In this document: positions 1 to 5,163 of the stretch, in pieces
How the letters are laid out: each line of letters begins with the position of its first letter
Position numbering within the stretch: position 1 is the first letter of the stretch
Assembly (NCBI GenBank): GCA_030629475.1
Contig: DAOVOU010000091.1
Coordinates: forward strand, 1-7,631
Direction: 5' to 3'
DNA length: 7,631 nucleotides
Source: Desulfobacterales bacterium
GTDB lineage: Bacteria; Desulfobacterota; Desulfobacteria; Desulfobacterales; C00003060
The notes under the pieces: generated by a model
The model's database searches: none
Told to the model about the DNA's origin: nothing
The model's input: only the letters and a program-made list of their open reading frames with translations
Made by a program: the position numbers and the translations under genes

Positions 1-90
1 GACCACATCGGCAAGTTCCTTCTCTGCCAGCCGTTGCGCCACTGTTGCACCCACGTTACCAGCGCCAACGACTGTCACCTTTTTCTGCAT
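1..90 (-). CDS. mdh: Malate dehydrogenase, N-terminal fragment (cut by window edge)
   Basis: Only the first 30 codons are in the window; the gene continues beyond position 1. Read on the minus strand, the protein starts MQKKVTVVGAGNVGATVAQR and continues LAEKELADVV. This is the beta-alpha-beta start of a Rossmann NAD-binding fold, with the glycine motif GAGNVG at residues 9-14. The sequence resembles the LDH-like malate dehydrogenases that interconvert malate and oxaloacetate with NAD in the TCA cycle; a lactate dehydrogenase of the same superfamily cannot be formally excluded from 30 residues. The ATG (complement of 88-90) is supported by a Shine-Dalgarno sequence AAGGGG (complement of 99-104) eight bases upstream. 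It is divergent from purC. Confidence 0.8.
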   Translation of the reverse strand, partial: MQKKVTVVGAGNVGATVAQRLAEKELADVV

Positions 91-132
91 CGTTCTATCC
101 CCTTATGTAGTCTCTGTTTCCTAATCATTCAC

Positions 133-148
133 CGCAGAGCACGCAGAG
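133..148. repeat. CGCAGAG short direct repeat
   Basis: CGCAGAG occurs twice (133-139 and 142-148) separated by CA, giving CGCAGAGCACGCAGAG. It has the same design as the CGCAGATTA pair at 4910-4927, so the two are probably members of a related class of intergenic tandem repeats. No function can be assigned. Confidence 0.6.
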
Positions 149-202
149 AAAATTATTCCTCTAGATCATGGACCAAACGACGGGTCTCGTTTTTGAGAGG
201 CA

Positions 203-245
203 GGCGCGGTGGCCTGCCCTACTGGGTAGGGTCGGCCACCGCGCC
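203..245. repeat. Long near-perfect hairpin (18 paired bases)
   Basis: A 12-bp perfect inverted repeat, GGCGCGGTGGCC (203-214) with GGCCACCGCGCC (234-245), encloses a second 6-bp stem, CCCTAC (217-222) with GTAGGG (226-231), around a 3-nt loop. The two stems are separated only by a TG/TC internal mismatch. With no T-run after it, it looks more like a palindromic interspersed repeat than a terminator. It lies about 110 nt upstream of the mdh start. Confidence 0.75.
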
Positions 246-355
246 GATCAAAATACGCTTGTGAATAACATATTCATTCTGATTCTGTCCATGTACAAAT
301 ACCCTAGATTCCCTCCTCCTAACCTCCAATGCTGTTGAATTAAGGCAACCTTTTC

Positions 356-408
356 GGGCGGGCCGCCCCTACACATATTGGAACGTAAGGTTTGTAGGGG
401 CGGGGTTT
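356..408. repeat. GC-rich palindromic repeat (CCGCCCCTACA arms)
   Basis: CCGCCCCTACA (363-373) pairs perfectly with TGTAGGGGCGG (393-403) across a 19-nt loop. The right arm runs into a further hairpin, GGCGGG (399-404) with CCCGCC (414-419). The right-hand half closely matches the left half of the palindrome at 7383-7443, including the GTTTACCT loop sequence, so both belong to one repeat family. It abuts and overlaps the 68-nt-type element at 409-477, making a composite. Confidence 0.7.
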
Positions 409-477
409 ACCTGCCCGCCAGTGCCCCGTCTGCCTTACAAGCTCAGCGAGCGGGCAGGCAGGCTTTGGCAGGCGGGT
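409..477 (-). repeat. 68-nt-type inverted-end element, copy 1
   Basis: The 69-nt element begins ACCTGCCCGCCA and ends TTGGCAGGCGGGT. Read on the minus strand, its ends match those of the copies at 3936-4003 and 5036-5103, while the interior is poorly conserved. The terminal sequences are near-complementary to each other, so the unit can fold on itself. Orientation is given relative to the other two copies. Confidence 0.65.
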
Positions 478-534
478 CCCCGCCCGGACCCTGGGAATTA
501 GCTTGTCAATTACAAATGAATCCGGATTTGCGCC

Positions 535-564
535 TTGACTTTTTCTAATGGCTAATCCTAAGAT
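535..564 (+). promoter_or_regulatory. Probable sigma-70 promoter of purC
   Basis: TTGACT (535-540) is one base off the -35 consensus. It is followed after 18 nt by TAAGAT (559-564), which matches the -10 consensus at four positions including the key A2 and T6. Initiation would fall near position 571, giving a leader of about 40 nt to the purC start. The call rests on sequence match only. Confidence 0.5.
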
Positions 565-598
565 GCGCACGGGCAAGATCGGTAGGCTTTGCGGGGAG

Positions 599-603
599 AG
601 GAG
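599..603 (+). promoter_or_regulatory. purC ribosome binding site supporting a TTG start
   Basis: AGGAG sits 6 nt before the TTG at 610. An in-frame TAG at 604-606 rules out any start further upstream. No ATG or GTG precedes the conserved GKVRDIYD motif, so this site decides the start. Confidence 0.75.
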
Positions 604-609
604 TAGACC

Positions 610-1494
610 TTGGAAATTACTTTATATGATACAGTCTTTCCTGACTTAAATTTGCTGAGACAGGGCAAGGTGAGGGACATATATGATCTGGGGGATGCCC
701 TGTTAATGGTTGCCACAGACCGCATCTCCGCCTTTGATGTGGTGATGCCGAGTCCCATCCCGGGAAAAGGTCGCATCCTGACCCAGATGTCAAGGTTCTG
801 GTTTGAAATGATGGAAGGTCTCATTCCGAATCATCTTATCACTGCTGATGTGAAGCGGTTTCCGGAGGCATGTCATCCATACATTGATATCATAAAGGAT
901 CGGAGCATGCTGGTTCGCAAGGCAGAGCCCCTTTCAGCAGAATGCATCGTTCGAGGATATCTTTCTGGCTCTGGCTGGAAGTCGTATCTGGAATCTGGAA
1001 GGATCTGCGGGATGAGACTTCCCCAAGGTTTGCAAGAATCCGACCGGCTCCTGGAGCCTCTGTTTACTCCCTCGACCAAGGCGGATATCGGAGCCCATGA
1101 TGAAAACATCTCCTTTGAACAAATCGAAGATATGCTGGGCAAGGATCTGGCTGCCCGGCTCAGGGATGTTAGCATGGCCATCTACGAAAGGGCGGTGGAG
1201 TTTGCTGAATCCCGCGGCATTATAATAGCAGACACCAAGTTTGAGTTTGGTCTGATCGACGGGGAACTGGCCTTGATCGATGAGATCCTTACCCCTGATT
1301 CATCCCGCTTTTGGCCCAAAGACACCTATCGCCCAGGCGGACCTCAGAAGAGCTTTGATAAGCAATACGTGCGAGATTACCTTCTTTCACTTGACTGGAA
1401 CCAAAAACCGCCTGCACCCGAACTCCCGCCGGAGGTTGTTGAAAACACCCGAAGAAAATATGAGGAGGCCCTGCGCAGATTGACGGGCACCTAG
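610..1494 (+). CDS. purC: Phosphoribosylaminoimidazole-succinocarboxamide synthase (SAICAR synthetase)
   Basis: The 294-residue cytosolic enzyme joins aspartate to CAIR using ATP to form SAICAR in de novo purine synthesis. Family motifs are all visible: GKVRDIYD (19-26, nucleotide-binding start), ATDRISAFDVV (35-45), ECIVRGYLSGSGWKSY (111-126), FTPSTKAD (152-159), IADTKFEFGLID (206-217) and LIDEILTPDSSRFW (222-235). At 294 residues it belongs to the longer form of PurC (near 300 residues, as in yeast Ade1) rather than the roughly 240-residue E. coli form. The TTG start is forced by an in-frame TAG two codons upstream and is backed by AGGAG at 599-603. It is divergent from mdh, has its own likely promoter, and has no other purine gene beside it in the window. 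No obvious intrinsic terminator follows. Confidence 0.96.
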   Translation: MEITLYDTVFPDLNLLRQGKVRDIYDLGDALLMVATDRISAFDVVMPSPIPGKGRILTQMSRFWFEMMEGLIPNHLITADVKRFPEACHPYIDIIKDRSMLVRKAEPLSAECIVRGYLSGSGWKSYLESGRICGMRLPQGLQESDRLLEPLFTPSTKADIGAHDENISFEQIEDMLGKDLAARLRDVSMAIYERAVEFAESRGIIIADTKFEFGLIDGELALIDEILTPDSSRFWPKDTYRPGGPQKSFDKQYVRDYLLSLDWNQKPPAPELPPEVVENTRRKYEEALRRLTGT

Positions 1495-1575
1495 GCCGTG
1501 CCATTGCAAGCTATAGGCTGTTAGCGGGCTAGACTCGTAACTCGGAGAAGCCGAAACCAAACAGATAAGGGATTA

Positions 1576-1735
1576 ATCACGAAAACACGAAAGTACGAAA
1601 ACACGAAAATCAGTTGGAGGGCTCTTTTTCCCTCTGTTTTCCCATCTCTCTAAACTCACTACTGTTTTCTGTTAAATGGGAATCAACCATCATGTTTGTC
1701 CCTTTCGTGCTTTCCTCCTTTCGTGTTTTCGTGAT
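1576..1735. repeat. Foldback element with 18-bp perfect inverted ends
   Basis: ATCACGAAAACACGAAAG (1576-1593) recurs as its exact reverse complement at 1718-1735, enclosing 124 nt. The left end continues as a direct repeat (TACGAAAACACGAAAAT at 1594-1610), and the right end has a matching degenerate copy (CCTTTCGTGCTTTCCTC near 1701-1717). The interior shows a small GAGGG/CCCTC hairpin near 1617-1634 and no credible gene. It ends 66 nt before the ParB-like ATG, so it occupies that gene's probable promoter region. It resembles a miniature foldback repeat; no transposase is nearby. Confidence 0.7.
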
Positions 1736-1801
1736 CATCTTTAAAATCTTTGGAAAAACGAATTTCAAAACTAGCGGACCAACTTGTTTGATCAACCTGT
1801 C

Positions 1802-2767
1802 ATGAAATATGCCGACAAGGTCATCTCCATTTCTGAAATCGACACAAAAGATGACACGTGCCGCTTGAGTCTCCGTACCGACCCGGACGCACTGGTTGAC
1901 TCTATTCGGGCTGTTGGCCTTATTAATCCACCGGTTTTGAGACAGCGGCAGGATTTGAAGTATCAAATCGTATGCGGTTTTCGTCGGGTCATGGCGTGCA
2001 AGGCCCTGGGGTGGCATGAAATCAAGGCGCGGGTCCTGAAGGGAAGTTCCACAGAGCTAGACTGCCTCAAGCTATCAATACTTGATAACCGATCTCATCG
2101 TCAGTTAAACGTTGTCGAACAGGCACAAGGGATTCAAAAGCTCTCTCCTCTCCTACCTTGCCGAAATTGCCTTCAGATGCTGTCCTCAGTGCTCGGATTT
2201 CCCAAAAACCAGAAGGTGTTTAAGAAGATAGGGTCCTTGTCCCGGCTTCCGGGAGCCATCCAGGCAGGTGTGATGGATGAAATCGTCTCCTTTGAAGCAG
2301 TAGTCGATTTGAGTGAATTTTCCAGCGAAGATGCCTTGTCTTTCTTTGAACTTTTCAAGGTGCTTAAGCTTAGCCAGAACAAACAAAGAGAGGTCATCAC
2401 ACTGGTTTGGGAGATCGCGATTCGCGAAGACCTTAAGCCCGCAGAGATCCTACAATCCAAGGGGATCAGGACCATACTGGATCGGGCTGAGTTAAATCGT
2501 AACGAGAAGGGTTCGAAGGTTAGGGCCCATCTGAAGCAGCGCCGGTTTCCAACGCTGACGGAAGCGGAAAAAAGGTTTTCAAAAGAACTAAAGGCCCTGA
2601 AGCTGAACGAACACGTGCATATGACGGCATCCCCTTATTTTGAAGGGGGCCCTCATACGCTGCGCATGACCTTCAAGGGCATGAAAGATTTTGACGAACG
2701 CCGCAAGACCCTCGATGCCATGGCCAAAAATCCCGCCCTGAAAAGGCTCTTGGAGCCCTTTGAATGA
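1802..2767 (+). CDS. ParB/KorB-like DNA-binding protein with ParB/Srx N-terminal domain
   Basis: This 321-residue protein has a ParB N-terminal fold at about residues 8-80, with LVDSIRAVGLINPPVL (31-46) and the nucleotide-contact motif GFRRVMA (59-65), matching the ParB box GxRRxxA. The next segment (LDNRSHRQLNVVEQAQG, 94-110) corresponds to the second ParB box. Residues about 120-175 look like the ParB/KorB helix-turn-helix, including SRLPGAIQAGVMDEIVSFEA. The C-terminus carries basic stretches (KQRRF, KALKLNEH) and no known dimerisation domain that I recognise. It is not a normal chromosome-partition ParB: there is no parA and no parS-like site. It is probably co-transcribed with the SPL-like gene 16 nt downstream. 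An in-frame TTG at 1784 would add six residues, but neither start has a good ribosome binding site; ATG at 1802 is preferred. Confidence 0.82.
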   Translation: MKYADKVISISEIDTKDDTCRLSLRTDPDALVDSIRAVGLINPPVLRQRQDLKYQIVCGFRRVMACKALGWHEIKARVLKGSSTELDCLKLSILDNRSHRQLNVVEQAQGIQKLSPLLPCRNCLQMLSSVLGFPKNQKVFKKIGSLSRLPGAIQAGVMDEIVSFEAVVDLSEFSSEDALSFFELFKVLKLSQNKQREVITLVWEIAIREDLKPAEILQSKGIRTILDRAELNRNEKGSKVRAHLKQRRFPTLTEAEKRFSKELKALKLNEHVHMTASPYFEGGPHTLRMTFKGMKDFDERRKTLDAMAKNPALKRLLEPFE

Positions 2768-2783
2768 TAAGTGAGCTATACCA

Positions 2784-3887
2784 ATGATTTCCAGGCTCTA
2801 CATTGATGAAGCGGTCAAGCACCATCCTGCTGTTGGTACTGTGCAACAATCCCTCCCGGCCGTTCCGGTCTCGGTTGTGCCTGACGCGGCGAAGGTCTAT
2901 GAAGTCCTAACTGCTATGCAAGACCCCATAGCCGCAGGAAAACGTGTGCTCTTTCTTACCCGCAATAAGGGGCCTTTCCTAAGAAAATGTCCTGGTACTA
3001 AATCGTATATCTGTTGCGGGTACCAGATTCTTCACATTGGAACCTACTGCACTATGGACTGTGCGTATTGCATACTCCAGGCCTACTTTCACCCTCCGGT
3101 CTTGCAGTATTTTGTGAATCAAGAGAGGCTATTTAAGGAACTGGACGATCTTGTTCGATCCGGGAGACCACCATTTCATCGGATTGGCACCGGCGAATTT
3201 ACCGACAGCCTGATATGGGAGCCATGGACTGAACTTTCAAGCGCCCTGGTTCCCTACTTTGCCCAACAGGACAGGGTCGTGTTGGAATTGAAAACCAAGA
3301 CAACGGCAGTTGAAAATCTCAGAGGCCTGGAGCATAATAGAAAGACGATTGTAGCCTGGTCCCTTAATTCCCCGGCCATTATCCGCAGTGAGGAGCGCGG
3401 CACCGCCAGTATGCGGGCGCGTCTGAGGGCTGCCGCTCAGTGTGAAGCATGGGGGTATCCCCTGGCATTTCATTTTGATCCTTTGATCTTATACGAGGGC
3501 TGGGAAAAGGATTATAGAAGGTTGGTGAGAGAGCTTTTTGCAAGTGTATCGGCCCAAAACATTGTCTGGATTAGCCTTGGCTCCTTTCGTTTTATGCCAT
3601 CCTTAAAACCGATCATCCGGAAACGATTTCAAAAATCGAGGATCATTTATGGTGAGTTTATCCCGGGTCTGGATGGCAAGATGAGATATTTTAAGCCTCT
3701 GCGCATCGAGCTCTATCGAAAAATGGCAGCCTGGATCAGGGAGCTGGCCCCTGATGTGATGCTCTATTTTTGTATGGAGGACCAGGAGGTATGGGAACAG
3801 GCCCTGGGTTTCGTACCCGAAGATCGCGGCGGATTATCGAGAATGCTGGATGAAAGTGCCGCACGACATTGTGGGGTGGTTGTTTAG
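2784..3887 (+). CDS. SPL-family (spore photoproduct lyase-like) radical SAM protein
   Basis: The 367-residue protein carries the radical SAM iron-sulfur motif CTMDCAYC, with Cys89, Cys93 and Cys96 spaced CxxxCxxC, preceded by a CCGY segment (77-80). The later regions SLNSPAIIRSEERGTAS (193-209) and LILYEGWEKDY (234-244) match the SINS...PGTSS and EGWERGY regions recalled from Bacillus spore photoproduct lyase, which reverses UV thymine dimers using SAM. Bacillus SPL needs a hydrogen-donor cysteine (Cys141); here the equivalent stretch is GTGEFTDSL (135-143), with no cysteine between residues 97 and 219. It is therefore probably not a conventional lyase. A YFCMED motif near the end (328-333) contains Cys330. 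The ribosome binding site is weak (AAGTGAG, 2769-2775). It forms a likely operon with the ParB-like gene; the substrate is unknown. Confidence 0.9.
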   Translation: MISRLYIDEAVKHHPAVGTVQQSLPAVPVSVVPDAAKVYEVLTAMQDPIAAGKRVLFLTRNKGPFLRKCPGTKSYICCGYQILHIGTYCTMDCAYCILQAYFHPPVLQYFVNQERLFKELDDLVRSGRPPFHRIGTGEFTDSLIWEPWTELSSALVPYFAQQDRVVLELKTKTTAVENLRGLEHNRKTIVAWSLNSPAIIRSEERGTASMRARLRAAAQCEAWGYPLAFHFDPLILYEGWEKDYRRLVRELFASVSAQNIVWISLGSFRFMPSLKPIIRKRFQKSRIIYGEFIPGLDGKMRYFKPLRIELYRKMAAWIRELAPDVMLYFCMEDQEVWEQALGFVPEDRGGLSRMLDESAARHCGVVV

Positions 3888-3905
3888 CTCACTTCACGAA
3901 TGTGG

Positions 3906-3922
3906 GGTGGGGACCGCCCACC
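3906..3922. repeat. Small hairpin after the SPL-like gene
   Basis: GGTGGG (3906-3911) pairs with CCCACC (3917-3922) across a 5-nt loop, 18 nt after the SPL-like stop codon. No T-run follows, so it is at best a weak transcription end and may simply be repeat DNA. Confidence 0.4.
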
Positions 3923-3935
3923 AAGCGTGCCCCCT

Positions 3936-4003
3936 CCCCGCCTGCCAACGCCTGGATCGCACCGAGGTTACAATGGCCACACACAAGGCAATGGCGGGCA
4001 GGT
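3936..4003 (+). repeat. 68-nt-type inverted-end element, copy 2
   Basis: It begins CCCCGCCTGCCAACGCC and ends GGCAATGGCGGGCAGGT. It has exactly the same length as the copy at 5036-5103, and the last 17 bases of both are identical. The central roughly 35 nt differ greatly, which argues for conservation of the ends rather than a recent duplication. Confidence 0.7.
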
Positions 4004-4100
4004 GCGGGGCACTTTATGTGGGGAACGGAGCCCCCACGCTACGGGGCCAACCGGTTTCCAAAAGGAGCTTTCGCAACAAATCGCACAGGTGGAGATTTCT

Positions 4101-4140
4101 CACATTCGTTCGAAATGACAATACGGGCTGAACTATTACG
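4101..4140 (+). repeat. Interspersed repeat, copy 1 (CATTCGTTCGAAATGACAAT...)
   Basis: Positions 4101-4137 match 7514-7550 at 34 of 37 bases. The right-hand 22 nt (4119-4140), ending GGGCTGAACTATTACG, also match the reverse complement of 7264-7285 at 19 of 22. It contains the palindromic core GTTCGAAA and lies 75 nt before the nuclease ATG. The function is unknown. Confidence 0.7.
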
Positions 4141-4170
4141 ATGCGTGCTGTCCGTCTCACCTTTTTTATT

Positions 4171-4197
4171 ATTCCGCATTCCGCATTCCGCATTCCG
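4171..4197. repeat. ATTCCGC 7-nt tandem array (3.9 copies)
   Basis: ATTCCGC is repeated three times and followed by ATTCCG. A related TCCGCAA pair is seen at 5141-5154. The array translates as HSAFRIP in one frame, producing a false N-terminal extension of the nuclease gene. Confidence 0.85.
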
Positions 4198-4215
4198 AAA
4201 TCGAATTGGACTGCC

Positions 4216-4854
4216 ATGAAAGCAAAAATTCGATTTACATATACAATACTTGTGGTTTCTTTATTGACCCTTTCCTGGCCTTATGGCGCTGCTGTGGCGG
4301 ATTCGCTTCACCAGGTGCGGTGGGTGGACGATGGGGATACCGTTGTGCTTGCTGATGGCAGACGGGTCAGATATGTGGGGATCAACGCCCCGGAGGTGGC
4401 CCACGAAGACAGACCTGCGGAAAGGTTTGGCCCAGAGGCCAGAAATCTTAACCGGAAATTGGTATTCAAAAAGAAGGTCCGTCTTGAGTTCGACCGGGAA
4501 AAAGAGGATCAGTATGGCCGTGTGCTGGCCTATCTCTTTTTGCAGGACGGCACCTTTGTTAATGCTGAGTTGCTAAAAGGCGGCTATGCCTACTATCTGT
4601 TTCGCAGGCCCAACACTAAATACGATTCACTACTACTTCGTCTCCAGCGGGAAGCCATGGCAAAAAGGGCGGGAATGTGGAAGAGGTTCCCTGATCAAAG
4701 AGGCCCATACCTTGGGAATCGCCATTCAAGACGCTTCCACCAGATGACGTGTCCTTTTGGGAAAGCCACCGCTCCCAAACACCGAATCACCTTCAAAACC
4801 AAATACGACGCCTTTTGGGCTGGCTACAGTCCGTGTAAAAGGTGCAATCCGTGA
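4216..4854 (+). CDS. Secreted thermonuclease-like (SNase-fold) protein with C-terminal Cys/His module
   Basis: The 212-residue protein has a signal peptide at 1-28 (positive start, hydrophobic core ILVVSLLTL, AAVA before the likely cut). An SNase domain follows at about 31-156. DGDT (39-42) gives the calcium ligand region, RYVGINAPE (52-60) carries the equivalents of catalytic Arg35 and Glu43 of staphylococcal nuclease, and YGR (100-102) supplies Arg87; Asp40/Thr41 of the model enzyme are Asn57/Ala58 here. Residues about 165-212 resemble the Ada-type zinc-binding tail found on some SNases and secreted nucleases, with His175, Cys179, Cys207 and Cys210. Predicted role: exported cleavage of DNA or RNA. 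ATG 4216 is chosen over an in-frame ATG at 4141, because the extra 25 residues are encoded by a tandem repeat and would block the signal peptide. The ribosome binding site is weak. Confidence 0.9.
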   Translation: MKAKIRFTYTILVVSLLTLSWPYGAAVADSLHQVRWVDDGDTVVLADGRRVRYVGINAPEVAHEDRPAERFGPEARNLNRKLVFKKKVRLEFDREKEDQYGRVLAYLFLQDGTFVNAELLKGGYAYYLFRRPNTKYDSLLLRLQREAMAKRAGMWKRFPDQRGPYLGNRHSRRFHQMTCPFGKATAPKHRITFKTKYDAFWAGYSPCKRCNP

Positions 4855-4868
4855 TCGATTAACGGATT
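4846..4868. terminator. Weak hairpin at the nuclease gene end
   Basis: AATCCGT (4846-4852) pairs with ACGGATT (4862-4868) across a 9-nt loop that includes the end of the stop codon. CTATATTTTG follows, a poor T-tract. This is a tentative terminator only. Confidence 0.3.
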
Positions 4869-4909
4869 CTATATTTTGCATTTCACATTTTCGATTTCGG
4901 ATTTTAATC

Positions 4910-4927
4910 CGCAGATTACGCAGATTA
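4910..4927. repeat. CGCAGATTA tandem repeat (2 copies)
   Basis: Two perfect, adjacent 9-nt units. The layout parallels the CGCAGAG pair at 133-148. Confidence 0.75.
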
Positions 4928-5003
4928 CCCCGATGAAATAGAAAAAGAAAATGCATTTCATAGGGCAGGCACAGATTTTCGTGAATTGTTGGGTTTAATT
5001 CCC

Positions 5004-5017
5004 CGAAGCTTGCTTCG
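5004..5017. repeat. CGAAGC/GCTTCG hairpin
   Basis: A 6-bp perfect stem with a TT loop, bracketed by TTTAATT on both sides. Its CCCCGAAGCTTGCTTCG sequence resembles the CCCCGCAGCTTGTTGCGGGG hairpin about 100 nt to the right, so the two are likely relatives. Confidence 0.5.
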
Positions 5018-5035
5018 TTTAATTGTAAAAATCAG

Positions 5036-5103
5036 ACCCGCCTGCCATCGCCAGGTACAGCAACCAGCTTGAATGCCAGCATGCGTGGCAATGGCGGGCA
5101 GGT
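5036..5103 (+). repeat. 68-nt-type inverted-end element, copy 3
   Basis: It begins ACCCGCCTGCCATCGCC and ends GGCAATGGCGGGCAGGT. The terminal GCCTGCCATCGCC and the reverse complement of the right end, GCCCGCCATTGCC, agree at 11 of 13 positions, so the ends can pair. It is in the same orientation as copy 2. Confidence 0.7.
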
Positions 5104-5111
5104 GCGCGATA

Positions 5112-5131
5112 CCCCGCAGCTTGTTGCGGGG
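5112..5131 (-). terminator. Possible stem-loop terminator of the EF-G-like gene
   Basis: CCCCGCA (5112-5118) and TGCGGGG (5125-5131) form a perfect 7-bp stem with a 6-nt loop, 32 nt beyond the EF-G-like stop codon. There is no T-run on either strand, so it may be only a palindromic repeat. Confidence 0.35.
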
Positions 5132-5163
5132 CAGTTCATTTCCGCAATCCGCAATCCTATAGG

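Larger units (their letters stand above)
91..609. other. Repeat-rich intergenic region between divergent mdh and purC
   Basis: No credible gene is seen in these 519 nt. The region holds the mdh ribosome binding site at its left edge, a CGCAGAG direct repeat near 133-148, a long hairpin at 203-245, a GC-rich composite palindrome at about 356-477, and the likely purC promoter and ribosome binding site at its right edge. No clear promoter for mdh could be picked out. The short open frames crossing it follow the repeats and have no recognisable protein character. Confidence 0.7.
3888..4215. other. Repeat-filled intergenic region before the nuclease gene
   Basis: No gene is supported in these 328 nt. 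In order they hold a short hairpin after the SPL-like stop (3906-3922), the 68-nt element (3936-4003), a GTGGGG/CCCCAC hairpin (4018-4037), a 40-nt repeat shared with the window's right end (4101-4140) and an ATTCCGC tandem array (4171-4197). Three overlapping open frames crossing it are products of these repeats. Confidence 0.7.
4855..5163. other. Intergenic region between convergent nuclease and EF-G-like genes
   Basis: The 309 nt show no gene. They carry the CGCAGATTA tandem pair (4910-4927), a CGAAGC/GCTTCG hairpin (5004-5017) between two TTTAATT direct repeats (4994-5000, 5018-5024), the third 68-nt element (5036-5103), a CCCCGCA hairpin (5112-5131) and a TCCGCAA pair (5141-5154). A minus-strand open frame here follows the repeats and is not considered a gene. 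Confidence 0.7.

Noticed and set aside
34..264. 76-residue plus-strand open frame over the mdh start
   Set aside because: It is antisense to mdh and continues into the 203-245 hairpin; no coding features are seen.
340..576. 78-residue minus-strand open frame
   Set aside because: Its sequence is dictated by the GC-rich palindromes, and it ends within the purC promoter area.
1852..1860. CACGTG core resembling the centre of a parS site
   Set aside because: It lies inside the ParB-like coding region and the flanks do not match the parS consensus.
1610..2017. 135-residue minus-strand open frame
   Set aside because: It lies antisense to the ParB-like gene and the foldback repeat and has no domain character.
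4171..4197. Possible CRISPR-like array at the ATTCCGC repeats
   Set aside because: The 7-nt units are directly adjacent with no spacers, so this is a simple tandem repeat.
3850..4219. Three overlapping plus-strand open frames after the SPL-like gene (72-116 residues)
   Set aside because: They overlap each other and the palindromic repeats, encode repeat-derived strings such as IPHSAFR, and show no recognisable domain or ribosome binding site.
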